From positions 104,731,684-104,795,683 of the forward strand of contig JBOZIK010000001.1 of assembly GCA_051453625.1 (NCBI GenBank): 64,000 nucleotides of DNA. The letters run 5' to 3'. Of this stretch, positions 11,401 through 24,070 are shown in pieces (position 1 is the stretch's first letter; each line of letters opens with the position of its first letter). A model generated the notes under the pieces. The model made no database searches and was not told the DNA's origin. It saw nothing but the letters and a program-made list of their open reading frames with translations. This DNA is from Welwitschia mirabilis (Eukaryota > Gnetophyta > Gnetopsida > Welwitschiales). Both the position numbers and the translations under genes were made by a program.

Positions 11401-12960
11401 GCCATGATATTTGAAAAAGTCATAAAGAAAGTTACTACGTTTTCATAAGAAAATTTGAAATAACTAAATTAAACTCATAACTATAATGTACCACTTATGT
11501 TTTATGTGCTTAAGTATGAGATGCTACAAAAATTATGGTGTTCATCTTTAATAGTATTTTGATTACATAGTTGACAGGTTCATTATTATCAAGGAATCTT
11601 AAGCCATCTTTCTATTTTAACTCTTAAATGATGATATCCCATTTCTTTCTTTGCTAATTATGCATTGCAAGTATTGAGGAATAGGATCTACTAAATTGAT
11701 TTCCTTTATAAATAAGGGATATATCTATTGTAAAAAATCATTGTAATATAATTTTTTGCTATAGAGATAGAATATAAAACATGGTTAATAACATTAGCTA
11801 GGAGTCTACACACAGTAAATAGTTTAATAATGCATATTGACTACTCCTTAAGTAAGCTGAATAAGTAAGACTTGATGTTAGTTTTTCCTAACCCTTACTG
11901 ATCTTCTATTTTGTTTATTCAAAGTGTATTTAATTTTGATAATTAATAAAGATATTCATTTTTCCTTTAAAATATTATACTATTATTTTTCAAATTCCTA
12001 TTAAAAAGATCCTTCTGAAAAGCATTTAAAATGATAATACTTAAACTATTATGTTTAAGTAAATATGTGGGGAGAAGGGAGTAATTCTCCTTTACACAGA
12101 GGATTAGTATAAGAAAATTTTTTTAAAAATGGGTTTTGATTTTAACTAGTTTGTTTAAAGTATGAGAAATTTTGTTTAAAAAAACTAAGTGTTTCATGTA
12201 TTTGGTAAACAACAATGATGTTAGAATCAAGATAAAGTATTATCAATACATAGAGGAATTTTTTAGTTGGATATTATACAATTTTAGTATACATGAATTT
12301 TTTATACCATTTCAGAACTGAGATCCATAATAAGAATGAATAACATTAATCATATAGGTTTGTCTTGTCTAGATTCACATGATGAGGAAGAATATCCATG
12401 TCTTTTAGCATTAAATAATATAGAATAATGAATAATGTTTCTAGAGAATTATATAAAATTAACAAATAATACAAGAATGTTTATTAATTAATGGAAAACA
12501 ACATGTCCTTGGATATTGTCAAAGCTTTAATGATATGAAGTTTTAGAAACATTATTGAGTACCTATTTTTATGATTAACATTTAGAAAGAATGATGTTAT
12601 CATGTATAATAATTCTTAAATTTGGTCTAAAATAACATGTTGAAATTATTTAGAAAATAATTACACTAAGTCTCCTTGTCATGACTTTTATACATACCTT
12701 GTGTATACCATTGAACTTACTAACATGATCATAATCTATTGTGAAAGAAGTTACTTCTTATTTTGATACTAAAAAAAATTTATTAATCGCTAAAAGCTAA
12801 AATTTAACTTTATAAATTTCTTCTTGCACATAATGTCTAAGATATTTTGCTAAAATTTCCAAAATGTTTTGTAAAATTCCATTGTGAAGCCATAGGATCC
12901 TCTAGCTTTATTAGGCTATATGTTTTAAGGATCTCCAAATTTTAACATTTATGATATTAG
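11400..12960 (-). pseudogene. L1-C: L1 reverse transcriptase fragment
   Basis: An L1 RT fragment read on the minus strand, so opposite to L1-A and L1-B. At 12,852-12,913 the frame reads NKARGSYGFTMEFYKTFWKF, matching the conserved NKAPGPDGFxxEFYKxFW start of L1 RTs. Further on it reads CIKVMTRRLSVIIF, equivalent to the (Y)KxxxKVxxxRL segment. At 12,236-12,250 the polymerase box reads CIDNT instead of F/Y-A-D-D-T. The C-terminal part near 11,500-11,700 keeps fragments of the W..VC.PK pattern. The endonuclease that should precede it (above 12,960) is missing, by 5' truncation or because L1-B inserted there. Many stops make it inactive. Confidence 0.65.
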
Positions 12961-13019
12961 ATATTTCTTTCTTATTATGATTGCTATAAAGCCTTAACAA
13001 CATATTTCATCAAGATGAA

Positions 13020-13944
13020 ATGTAGTTACTTTGAATTTGTCAAAAATTAAAGGATAAAATGAAAACGATTTCATTATTTAAAATGTGTTCATTAGCTGCT
13101 TGAACTTTTCTTGAATACTTACATTTTTTTGAAAACTTGTCTAGGTAGTTAATTATAATATTTAACATTTGCAATGCTCTATAAACATAAAGATTTTCTT
13201 ATAACTAAGTAAAGCATAATGCAATGTTTTTCTTAATAAAATTAATAACTACAAGTCTTATTCCTCTTGAAAACTTTGGTAACAAAAGACAAATATACAA
13301 GAGTTACATTTTCATTTGTCTTAACTTAAAGAGTAATTTAAATATAACTATAGAATTTGGATTCAGATCTTTGGAATTCTAAAATAGTTTATCCACTTAG
13401 TTATTTTTCAAAAATTAATTATGTCTCCTCTTTAGCTAGATAGTATTTGCAATATTTAATTTTTATATTAAAAATAGGCTTTTTAAAGAAATAGTTTATG
13501 TTCAAATCTCTTTAATATACTTTTAAAATATTCTTTTTTATTATTAGAAAAGCATTCATATGTGTTGTTAATATAGAAAATTTCATCTTACATATCATTA
13601 AAGAAATTCAAAATCATATTTTTTTGTCAAATAAAATACATTTGAAAAAAGAAATGAATTTTGAAAGAAAAGAGTTTGAATAAGTCCTTATAACATATTA
13701 ATCAAGAAGAAACACAAGATATAAGAGATAAAGATATTTCTTCTAAATAGGTAATCAACCTGCATTCAAGTTTTATCATGCAGAATCAAACTTTATTTCT
13801 TTTCTAGAAAAATCTAGAAACAATTTTAAATTTTAATAACATGATTTTCAAAATAAATGTACTTTTTGAAAAAACTAAATCATGTGTGAAGGTATAGTTA
13901 TAAAGGGATATGTATGAGAGTGAGAGAGAGAGAGTGTGTGTGTG

Positions 13945-13989
<45 letters not shown>

Positions 13990-14490
13990 GAGGGAGATGG
14001 AGAGAAAGGGAGGGAGGGAGAAAGAGAGGAAGTGCGCGGNNNNNNNNNNNNNNNNNNNNNNNNNNNNNNNNNNNNNNNNNNNNNNNNNNNNNNNNNNNNN
14101 NNNNNNNNNNNNNNNNNNNNNNNNNNNNNNNNNNNNNNNCGAGGGGGGGAGGGGGTGGAGGAGGGGGGGGGGGTGGGGAGAGAGAGAGAGAGCGAGAGAG
14201 AGAGAGAAAAGATAAAAAAAGATGAAATATATCTAAAAATTCAAATAGAAGAAATAACTAAACATATTTTCAAAGAAATGATGGATGCAAAACTAGAAAA
14301 TATAAAGAAAAACTATGACTTAATTGTTTTAGAGATAATAGATCTTAGTAAGGCTCACTTATTAATTAATCCTTATTTTAATGCCCCATCCTCTCTTATA
14401 GTAAATAAACTAGCATATTCAAGGTAAAAAAGAAAAACGAAAAAAATGCTATTGATCTCTTTCTATGGCTCTACTATGCAAAGGCATAAT
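13020..14490 (+). pseudogene. L1-B ORF1 remnant
   Basis: Homologue of the L1-A ORF1 region. KYTRV at 13,291-13,305 sits in the same place as KYTRF of L1-A. After the microsatellite and gap, 14,240-14,425 is an open stretch (IEEITKHIFKEMMDAKLENI) that aligns to 3,030-3,150 of L1-A. The open frame is short and is fused to microsatellite sequence on its 5' side, so it is not evidence for an expressed protein. Confidence 0.5.
13914..14039. repeat. (GA)n/(GT)n microsatellite running into a gap
   Basis: GA repeats with an embedded GT block run up to a 100-N gap (14,040-14,139). Purine-rich G tracts and more GA repeats continue to about 14,206. The reading frames over it are artefacts of the repeat. 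Confidence 0.95.
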
Positions 14491-14639
14491 TACATAATAG
14501 AACTATAAGAAAATATTATCTTATTATAATTGAATGGAGTTAAAAAATAGAATAAGTCAAAAGAATGATTTAGTTTATCAACTTTAATAGATTCTAGAAT
14601 AAATTTAGAAATAGGGAATAAAAATGAATTAGATGCTTA

Positions 14640-15660
14640 AAAAATGATTTTCTTTCTAATTTTTATCTTCTACCAAAATGGGAGTAATCTTAATAGTTTC
14701 AAAGGGGAAAATTCAAATATTTTTTTAATCTTGAAGATAAATAAATATGCATGTTTGTAATACTAATAATATGGAGAAATTTGTGTTTAAGTATGAAACT
14801 AATTTGTTAGGAAAACTTAAATAAATAAATTTGAGTAACCTTAATAAGATTATATATCTTATAAATAGACATTTGGAAGATGTTAAAAGTCTTTTGAAAA
14901 ATAAGCTATACTGAAAGAGCTCAAGAAAGATTAATTTAAAATAAATCCTACTAAATGTTAAGTCCAAATAGTTTTCTTACTAATTTTTTATTTCAAAAAT
15001 ATTAAGAGATTATTAAGGATGATAGTTTAGGTTTTTTTAAAGTTTTAAAATTCAAAGAACTTTTTAAATACCTTTTTCTTTCACTTTGTATAACTTTATT
15101 TTCAAAAAAATAGATGTTGATAATATATCATATTTTACATTAGAAAGCCTATGTAATGTTATTTACAAAATAATGTTAAAAGTTCTTGTAGAAATATTCA
15201 ATATTACTTTTCTTATTTTTATATTAGATTCAAAAGAAGTATTTGTGAAGGAAATATACATTTTAGATTAAGTAATTCTAATGTATGCAATATTTTTCTT
15301 AACTAGAGCTATTTAATGCAACATTCTAATTAGATATGAGAAAAGCATATGTTGATATTTTTTAAGTGAGGAAGAAAATTATTAAAAATCCTAATCTACC
15401 TCTTGATATTTTTTATAATATTAAATAGTCATTTACATGAATAATTTAATGGTAAAAGTGGTCTTTGGCAAGGTAATATCTTATCATCATCTCATCTCTT
15501 CATATTTTTTTTTTTAACCTCTAGGATTGAAATTATAAGAGTAATAAGTGATAAGACTTAAAGGGATAACTCTTTGATAGGTAATAAAGTCACATAATGT
15601 ATTAATAATTTTACCCATGTCTAATATGTGAATGACATTTTTTTAATTTTTAAGAAAGGA
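14640..15660 (+). pseudogene. L1-B reverse transcriptase
   Basis: RT of L1-B, parallel to that of L1-A. Motif LDMRKAY at 15,330-15,350 keeps the first catalytic Asp. The polymerase box at 15,625-15,636 reads YVND, with the second-position Asp codon changed to AAT (G-to-A), followed by IFLIF as in plant L1 RTs. In-frame stops and shifts are frequent. A 61-codon open stretch (15,086-15,271) covers the region equivalent to the DFRPISLCN motif (SLCNVIYKIMLKVLVE). Confidence 0.7.
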
Positions 15661-15899
15661 AACAGATAATTTTTTTAATATTTGAGATATCTTGATTATT
15701 TTATTTAACATTCTAGTTTAATTATTCACGTAGAAAAATGGCTTAAAATTTTAACATGAAACATCAAATGAAAGGAATTCTAGGTTACAGGATTAGTAGC
15801 TTACTTAAAAAATATTTAGATATTCCTCTTTTTAGAGGAAGAGTAAAAAGATAACTATGAAGTAATGCTTTTGATTAGATGGAAAAAATGATTTTGAAG

Positions 15900-16750
15900 A
15901 TAAAAAGATAGAATTTCTTCCTTTAGTAGAAAATGATTAGTTTATCTAAATCTCTCTTTAATCCTCATTAATTTATTTAGTGTCTTATCTTTGAACTCTA
16001 AAAAAAGTTGTCAAGCCCATGAAAAAGATAGAAAAAAAGTTTTTTTAAAGGAATTAATGTGAAAGTATAGTATTTTAAAAAATTGGTGTTTATTATATAT
16101 ATCATGGAATAAAAGATGGTTTTATGTAAAAATATTTTCTAAGTTCAATTTTTTCCTCTTAGCTAAAATAGTTTAGCAATAGCTAGAGAATGAAAAATAG
16201 TCTTAGGCATTAAAGGATAAATATCTAAGTCATTTTAAAATTTGTTTTAAGGTTTATATATTACCAAATGTTCTACAATTTGAAATATTTGTAAAAATAA
16301 AACTTGTAAAGAGAAAATAATTTTTAATCTACATAAGCTTATAACACTCTTAAAGTTATCCTTTACATAGAGAAGTAGTTAGATGATAAAAATTAGAGCT
16401 AGTCTAAACTACAATTTTCTTTTGCTCTAGCGTGATTAGATAAATTATCTTTTTAGGGAGCCTTTAAAAACATAGTTGAGTAATTACAAATAAATGTCAC
16501 TTTTGCAAAAATGAATAAGAATCCTATAAAACTTATTTCCTTATTGATAGATTATAAAAAAGTTTAAATGTATCTTCTTTAATCATAATATACAATATAC
16601 TTCTTGTAAATCAAGTTGAACACTTAGCTAAATAATGGCATTGGCCTATAGGTGGATGAAAATGATTATTATGTTTTTATAACTTACTTCATCAGATGTT
16701 ATCATAGCTTTGTAAAAAGCATACTTTAATATTGTTTACCCGAAAAAATA
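15900..16750 (+). pseudogene. L1-B ORF2 C-terminal region
   Basis: Decayed counterpart of 9,440-10,300 in L1-A. It is readable near 15,950-16,110 as YLVSYL*TLKKVV followed by a degenerate FLWG segment. No longer frame survives. Confidence 0.5.
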
Positions 16751-17149
16751 TATGTCTAATTAATTTACAACCTAATTATTAATAAATAAATAGAAAATCT
16801 AAAAATTTAAAATAAATCATATTTTAAAACGTAACATTAGTATTTGCATGTTTAAATTTCATTTTTCATCTCTTCATTTCCAACTAGTCTTTTATGGTGA
16901 ATGAGCTTAATAGGTAGACCATTATCATGTGAAAATAATCATGCCTTCATTTTTTGTCTAGATCTAAGGAATATAAGGTTTTTTTTTTTTTAAGATGGGT
17001 CCATTTACTTTCTAAAATGCTTTAGGCAATAAATAGTTTCTTATAAGTAAAAGGAAGAAATTAGAAACATATTTGTTTCACATCTACTAAAACTCCTATC
17101 TTGGAGAGCAAATACTTCTTTAGCTAGTGTTGTAGTAGTAATCATAGAG

Positions 17150-18680
17150 TTATATTTTTAACTAAAGAGAAAAAATTTATATATGTATTCATCCTCTACA
17201 TATCATTTACAATACTTCCTATGTTTTTCCTATAACTCATTGATTGATTATCAATTTAGTCAAAAAATTACTTGTAACTAACTTATTTATATATTATATA
17301 TAAATAACATGATTAAGAAAAACATAATATGATGGCATAGCTAATGAGATGACAGTGGAAAACTCATCATCTATTCAAGTCATCATCCATCTAAACCTTT
17401 GGATTTTCACTTAATACATTATGAATTTCTATGCATAATGAAATCATTTATTTAGATGATCATTATGGTTATAAGTTTCAAAGAGGTATGGTTGCTACAA
17501 ATTTTAAGTTTGACATCCACCCTTTTGATATAATGGAATAAACACAAATAAGAGGATAATATAAAATTATAAATAAATACTATTTTTAACTTTATTATGT
17601 AATGCCTTATCTCTAAATTAAAATTTTCTTTAAAACCTATATTACTTTGGACATGTAAAGAAATTTTGAATTGAAAGAGAAAAACATTGTATGATGAAGT
17701 TTGTAAGAGTACTTATTTATTGTTAAAGCTTATAGATTAGTGGTCAAAAGGCCAATACTAAATTATTAATTTGTTTGAGATGTGAGAAATGTAATTTGAT
17801 GCTTTTTCTTCTTAATTTTATCATTCCATTAACCATTAAACTTTAATAAAATTTAATTTTTATTTTATTATTTTTATTAAATTTGAAGGATGCCACTAAT
17901 AAAGATGCTTTTCTTAATAATTTACCCTTTGGTGTCTTAACATAAAATATTTAAAATAAAAATTAAAATATGAAAGTAATTTAAAAAATATAAAAATAAA
18001 AATAAAAAATAATAATACAAGACATAAGAGACATAAATAATGGTAAGCCAGGCACAGAGAGAAGGAAAGACAGAAAGAGAGAGAAAGAAGATAAGGTAAG
18101 AAGGATAGAGTGACAAAGGTGTGAATGATAGGAATACCTCCACTATTGTTATTGGTTACCATTGTGATGGAAGAATCATCAACATAAATAAGTGCTTGAT
18201 TAAAGCATGTTATACTAGAACTCAATGCAAACATATTCTTTTTTTTTGTTACTTTTTCCTTAAGCTTCACATGGTTGGAGCAACATGTAGGCTAAGAATG
18301 CAAAAAATGTTCTCATCTTTAAAACAAAAAGGAAAAATAAAGTTAAAAAAAATTACAAGAATAAAAGTTCACAAAGAAGATATGAAATGAGGAAAAGAAA
18401 ATATGGATTCAAGGTGAAGTATTTATTTAAAGACTATCTCCATGAAGTAATTGTGAAAAGACTAATAAAGTATGTAGATATTACACTATAAGTTTCTCTT
18501 TCATCTACTTTGAATCTACAAGATTGTCTTTTGTAAAGAACTTAAACATCTCATCCACCTTAATATAAATTTATATGACTATGAAAAGGCAAAAAACTAA
18601 TAGAATAAGCACCTCCTTTAACTATCAAATCTAAAATATAATTTATAGTGAAATTCCATGAGGTAGTAAGTGAAATATAA
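17150..18680. other. Sequence without recognised content
   Basis: AT-rich DNA. Reading frames at 17,914-18,390 on both strands are rich in Phe/Leu/Ser or Lys and overlap a purine-rich stretch (18,050-18,110). I see no motif and treat them as chance frames. Confidence 0.3.
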
Positions 18681-18689
18681 ATAGATTTA

Positions 18690-19419
18690 ATGTTGAAGGT
18701 AAATATGTGAGATTTAGATGGAAATCATAAATGTATTTATATAGTTCATATGTTACACATGTAAAGCGGTACTATTAGTTTATGATTAATAAGGTTTCTT
18801 TACTATTCACACTAATGAAAATTGATGTTTTTAAAAAATATGTAAAGAAAATACATAAATTGTTTAATAACATTCACTTTATAGGGTCACTTAAGCCAAA
18901 TCCACTTCTTCAAAATTTTTAAAAGAATTATGTATATTTCATGTGCTTTGGTATGATTTTTGATGTTTGTGGAACTATAATATTTTAAAAATTAAATTCA
19001 TATTTGTTTAAAGACATAAGATATATGAATATGAATTGAATTTTAAACAAAAAGATATATATATATATATGCTTATCTTTTACAGTTTGAGTTCCATGTT
19101 AAAGGTGAATATGTGAGGCATTAGATGAAAGTCATGATTGTGATTATGCATTTGTGATTATGTAGATATGAGATAGTACTACTAATTTGTGATTTTAATT
19201 TATGATTAATAAGGTTACTTTGTTGCTCATAGTAATGAAACTAAATGCTTTAAGAAAAATAATACATAAAAAATACATAAATACTTTGATAAACTTAAAG
19301 CTACAAGGAAGCTTATGCTAACTTTACTCCTTTAAGATATTTAGATGAATCATGTATATTTACTATTTTTGTATGAATTTTAATATTTGCAAATATTATA
19401 GAGTTTACATTCATTTTGA
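18690..19419 (+). repeat. Tandem duplication of a ~320-bp unit
   Basis: Unit 1 at about 18,690-19,007 and unit 2 at about 19,096-19,419 are direct repeats offset by about 406 bp. Shared phrases in the same order include AAATATGTGAG, GATTAATAAGGTT, ATACATAAAT and ATGTATATTT. The spacer holds a short (TA)n at about 19,057-19,070. The units have diverged clearly. Their origin is not recognised; they could be halves of an old terminal repeat or a local tandem duplication. Confidence 0.65.
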
Positions 19420-20970
19420 AGGTTCAACATCCCCTTCCCATCACTTCCCTTGTAACACCTTCCATTCCCACTAAAAAAAGGGGGATTAAATCCATTTATC
19501 TTTTAAATAATGATTGATATTTTAATTCCTGATGTAATTCATATCATTTGATAAGCATTATTTAAGACATCTCAACTAAAATTATTTTATCACAAATTGA
19601 AAAGTAAATAGACCTAGTGAGTCTTAAGTGTAACTTGCTTTCTTTTTTAAATACTCCCTAAGTTATTCTTTTAAAAAAAAGTCATCACATATTAAAAGGT
19701 AAATACACTTAGTGATCTTATTACTTCTTTTATTAGACATTCATTAAGGCATCCTTAAAAAAAATATTTTATCATAGACCAAAAGTAGTACATGCATTTT
19801 TAATAATTTAGATACATTTTCACAAATAATTTTTACCCACTTGTATATATTATTTTCCCTCATCTTTTAAATTCTTAATAATTCACTATTTAATTTGCTT
19901 AAACCTTTTTACCATGATAAGTATGAATTTTCTAGTTTAAAGCATCAAAGTCATAGGACTAGGTTAGCTTTAGAGTTGTAAAGAGGAAAAGGATTGCAAG
20001 GATAGATTAAAATGTTTTATTTATTTCTTATTAAGTAATTTATTTATGACTATTTTATTGTTTAAAAGTTCTAATGTGAAGTATTCATCTTCTTAAGGTT
20101 TTTAAAGATCAAATAAGGGTTTAGCAAATAATGAATTCTAAGAAGTAACACCAACATGATCTAAATTACAAAAGACACAAAAGATATCATGAAAGGAAGA
20201 ACAATCAAAGGAAAATTACTTAGATATCAAACTTTTTAGATAGCTAAAATTGAAACAAAGACAATAATAATTTAAAAGATATAAGCTAAATTCATTTATG
20301 GCTTTACTACCACATTTAAATAATGATTTTATACATGTGTATGCATCTGTGTATGAGAGTGTGTATGTGTGTATGCGTGCATGTGTACGTGTGTGTGTAA
20401 CATAAACATTAAAACTCTTCAATATATTACTACATCATTTAGTATTTCATTAGAATTAATGCTTGTTCATATAGTACATGAACTAAATCAATAAAGAGAA
20501 ATATTACCCATAGAAATAGCTCACTTATAAGTAACCAGTGAATGAACATTGAACATTCATGTGGTATCTATAAGTCACACATGAAATAGATAGCATCCTT
20601 CTTCAAGAACATAATAGAAGAATTATATAAAGAAATAAAAGAAAATCATGAAAAGGGAAGCTTATAGGAATCAATAATGATTCATAAGAAGAACAATGAA
20701 AAATTGATTATAATAGAAAAATTCAAACTTTAATATGTTTTAATATATAACAAATGAATGACAAGCATTTGATAAAACTCAGTATTGTAACTAACATAAA
20801 AATAATAATGAAAAATTTATAGCACTAGGAAAAATTGAAAGATAAATAAACCATTTTTATAATCAAGATCCTACATAATTTGTAATAAGATGTACTAGTA
20901 TATATGCTGAGTACCAGTAGGCATGGTCCTACTTAGAGATGTTATTAGTACATAAAAAATGAAGGAATCA
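19420..20970. other. Sequence without recognised gene; GT-rich patch
   Basis: A degenerate (TGTG/TATG)n patch lies at about 20,332-20,400. The stretch just before 20,974 may belong to the Helitron 5' part, but no motif could be read. Confidence 0.3.
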
Positions 20971-20973
20971 TAA

Positions 20974-21549
20974 ATGGAGATGAAGAGATCAAGTTTTTTT
21001 TTCAAGATTGTAACCACTTTTTTATTACAACTAACATTAGTTGAAGAAACACTTATAGCAAGAATAAATCCCTTACGACATGTGAAACATGTAACTGATG
21101 ATCAACTAAAATATCAAGGGCACAAAATAAGCTTTTCTCAAAGAGTGAAAACATTTTGTCCTTAAAAAGTACAAACATGCCCATCCTTATTTTGAAGAGA
21201 AGGAATCAAATTAGTATAAAGTATAATTTTGTTATAAATAAGAAGAAATTTTATCATGACTTATTCTTTAAGAATAAGCACAATTCTTTCTGTCATGACA
21301 TTAAAGTATATGTGCATGCCTTAGATAACGTTATTAATGATGAGAATGTCAATATCTTTTATACGATTTAAGTGAATACAAAGAAGAGATAAAGTTATAT
21401 TTTAATGCTTCAATTCTAGAAACAAATAAATTAACATCATTTAGCATACATCCTTAGTTGTAAAATAATATCCCAAATTTGAAAGATATCATGAAGCTAT
21501 AAAGAGCTAGCTTTAAAAATTATATAATGATATCTTAAGAAGTAATATC
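20974..21549 (+). pseudogene. Helitron replicase-helicase, N-terminal (DUF6570-like) part
   Basis: This is the N-terminal part of a plant Helitron Rep-helicase protein. At about 21,028-21,160 the frame reads LTLVEETLIARINPLRHVKH, then KYQGHKISFSQRVKTFCP. This matches the LTxVExxLIARVxPxMxVxxxxxGQxxYxGxxINxxQxV segment upstream of the Helitron_like_N domain. At about 21,200-21,350 it continues as FVINKKKFYHDLFFKNKHNSFCHDIKV, matching the conserved DFxVxRxKVxxALxWLKxNNxxYxDI segment. One frameshift joins the two open stretches near 21,165. The protein is cut by the left LTR of Gypsy-1 at 21,550 and continues at 45,022, 23.5 kb away. Family: eukaryotic Helitron; rolling-circle transposition. Confidence 0.8.
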
Positions 21550-22748
21550 TAGATATTCAAGGCCAATTTTTACAAATATTAATAAAGACTCATGTCTTAG
21601 CAAAGTCCTAATATCATTTAGTTTATAGGGATAAACCAAGGTGCAAGCAAAATAACAACAATCCAAAACTTTTATAACTAAAAAAATTTTAAAACAAATT
21701 GTAAGCTGAGGTTGTAAGGAAAAGGGCTTATAATGGCAAAACTATGAAAGTGAACTAACTTTAAAGGACTAACCTAAATTTTCTAATAGCAAAGTCTTCA
21801 ATTTAAAAATAGAAAGTGAATTCCTACTTAAATATTAAAAGTGTCAAGTTATGATGGCATATACCATGATGAATAGTCCCATTCATCACATGAATAGTGG
21901 TAAGATCTCTTAGTTACTTTGATCTTTCATAACCTATTTCAAGCATCAAAATTAGGAAAGGTGCTCAAAGAACATTAAGCAAGATGAACTATAAACCAAA
22001 ATGTGAGCAAAATAGAATTATTTAGAAAATAGGAATACTTGACAAACATGTCACTTTGTTCAAGCATTAAAAGTGCAATGTTAATTTCAAATCAAAATCA
22101 AGAATGAAGATCTAATTTTATTTTAAATCTCACAAATTATAGTAATTAAAGAAAGAAAACTAAAGCTGATACATAATCATTAAGCTAGCCTTAATACTAG
22201 CTTATTCCCAAATGAGGAGCTTAGAAAGACATCGTGGAGATTCAATACTCTAAGGGATATAATGATTTTACCACAAAAACCTTGTTACAAATAAGGTTGA
22301 TTGTCCCTTTTTAGAGAAAAAATATGGTTAGGGTATTATAATTATGTTTTCGTTTAGGGTTTTATAACTATAAATTTAACACTTTTATGGGTAAATGTTT
22401 TGAATGAGTTTAATATTGTAATTACCTCATCTAATAATAGAAATCTAATAACTTTTCTAAGAAGATCTAGAATGTGATTTTGATGATGAATTGATTTAAG
22501 AGGGTAGTGATAATAGTGACCTAGATGATGATACCAGTGTTTTCTACTAGAATGTTTCCCTTGTTCAGCATGTATTCCAAAATGCAACATAATGCCTAAA
22601 ATCATTAGGAGGAGATACATAATTTTACAAATTACATTAAAAGTAATAGAATACATATTTTTATGATAGGACAATTAATTTATAATCTTCTTCTAAGCTG
22701 AGTTAGCTTGATATATTTAGTCTAAATGTTAATTTTCACATGTTATCA
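21550..22748 (-). repeat. Gypsy-1 3' LTR (left)
   Basis: Direct copy of 43,825-45,021. Shared phrases include AGCAAAGTCCTAATAT near the start and TCTAAATGTTAATTTT followed by TGTTATCA at the right end. On the minus strand it begins TGATAACA. Lengths are 1,199 and 1,197 bp. Substitutions are numerous, so the insertion is old. Confidence 0.85.
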
Positions 22749-23519
22749 CCCTCTAAATCAAAATTTTGCTAGACTATTAGCAAAAACCATGATAAATAAT
22801 GATGTAATATGGGAAAATTCTAAAGAAAGACATTCAATATGTAAAAATAATATAAATTTTGAAACTTTTTGGCTAACTTTTGAAAAAATAAGTCATTGAA
22901 ATTAGAATAATTTTTGAAAAAGTACAAATGTCATACCGTCTAATCAAAATTAAACTCTATTTTTAAGGTTTAGAAAAATGAAAAAAATTTAATGTAATAT
23001 GAGAATATATTGATGCTTAAAAATAAATGTAGTTCATTACATGTCTTTCTGTTACATTTACAAAATGGGAAAATAGTCTCATGCAAAACTACCATCCATA
23101 TAAATGAATATGAAAAGTGTAGTTCTAACTAAATGACCATCTATGAGAAATTATTATATTTAATTTTTGATAAGTTTTATCCTATTTTTATGATATGGCC
23201 TTTTATTAGTTGGTAATTTTCTTCATTTTTCCCCATAATTTTCCCATCCATGGCTTTTGTTCCTTTAGTGCCTATTCAAAAGAGGTCTCACTAGAAGAGG
23301 AGGAGGAAGAATGTAAAGAATGAGGGGAAGGAAAAGAAGGAGGATGATAATAGGTTTTTATAATAAAATCTTTGTCTTGATGACAAGGTTTTGGAGGTAC
23401 ACAAGAAGTGACGTAAGGAATGAATAGTACAAAGAGAAGATTAGTCATGCTTTATTCTACTTGTTGTTGTTCTTTTGGATGTTCATCCTATTACTATAGG
23501 GTCTGATCTATATTATTAT

Positions 23520-24070
23520 ACTTCTAGACTTGGGTTGTCTTATGAGAAGTGATAGTTTTAATGTGAGCTCTATCCCAATTCTCATAGTCAAAGGTTTGAT
23601 ACATGTTTGTTGTGGCTAATATCAAATATAAATATGGTATAAAAAGGTTAATTTTATGTTCTACATGAATTATGATGGCTTGAAATAGAAACTTGGTAAT
23701 ATCAAAGGATTAGTTTTCTTTAATAGTTCTAATAATGTCAAGGTAACTATTGTAGGCATTAGTGATGTGGAATGTGAGTAGGATATTATAAATAGTAAAA
23801 TGGAGTAAGGCTAATTGGTTTTTATGCAAAACTTTATAGGGTAAGAATCCTTCTCTATTGGGTACATATTCTACATCTACAGCATAACAATAGTATTTGA
23901 AGGTTTTGAGTAGAGTAAAAAGAAGATGATTAAATTGTTTAAATTGTAAAACAACCTTGAAATTTACTAAGGTAATTGAAAAATAAATGCAGCTTTAATA
24001 ATACATTACCCTCAGGTCTTTATCATTGAAAGAAGCATTCTTATAAAATTCTAACACCTATTTGGGTAGT
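23520..24070 (-). pseudogene. Gypsy-1 downstream ORF, plant transposon protein (Athila ORF3-like)
   Basis: A long frame on the minus strand with one visible stop, about 180 codons. It starts VLEFYKN and continues through YAVDVEYVPNREGFLPYKVL, then LALLHFTIYNILLTFHITNA and LFIPYLYLILATTNMY. This follows the pattern of the putative plant transposon protein / Athila ORF domain: VREFYANL near the start, W..FI...L.P.SH in the middle, FP.LI..LC at the end. Such ORFs sit between protease or pol and the 3' LTR in Athila-type elements; their function is unknown. The frame is unusually well preserved compared with its surroundings. A comparable domain occurs in Gypsy-2 at 28,600-28,920. Confidence 0.6.

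Larger units (their letters stand above)
12970..17150 (+). mobile_element. L1-B: second copy of the L1-A family, without endonuclease
   Basis: L1-B is co-linear with L1-A over ORF1, RT and the 3' tail. ORF1 motif DKYTRVTF lies at 13,288-13,311. A GA/GT microsatellite with a 100-N gap interrupts ORF1 at 13,914-14,206. RT motifs lie at 14,880-15,660. Between the conserved phrase at about 14,480-14,500 and the RT linker at about 14,660 only some 170 bp remain. L1-A without its insertion has about 1.1 kb there, so the whole endonuclease is absent. Both copies then share the 3' tail to about 17,140. Confidence 0.78.

Noticed and set aside
13910-14427. GA-repeat reading frames at 13,910-14,427, 27,869-28,163 and 55,852-56,220
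   Set aside because: They translate microsatellites (Arg-Glu, Val-Cys, His-Thr, Ser-Leu runs) fused to short flanks.
17914-18390. Overlapping frames on both strands (118 and 89 codons)
   Set aside because: Low-complexity Leu/Phe/Ser or Lys composition, overlapping a purine-rich patch, no motif.
20332-20400. GT-rich patch as a CRISPR-like or satellite array
   Set aside because: Short, irregular dinucleotide repeat with no spacer structure.
22354-22674. 106-codon minus-strand frame
   Set aside because: Lies inside the Gypsy-1 LTR; the other LTR does not keep it open.
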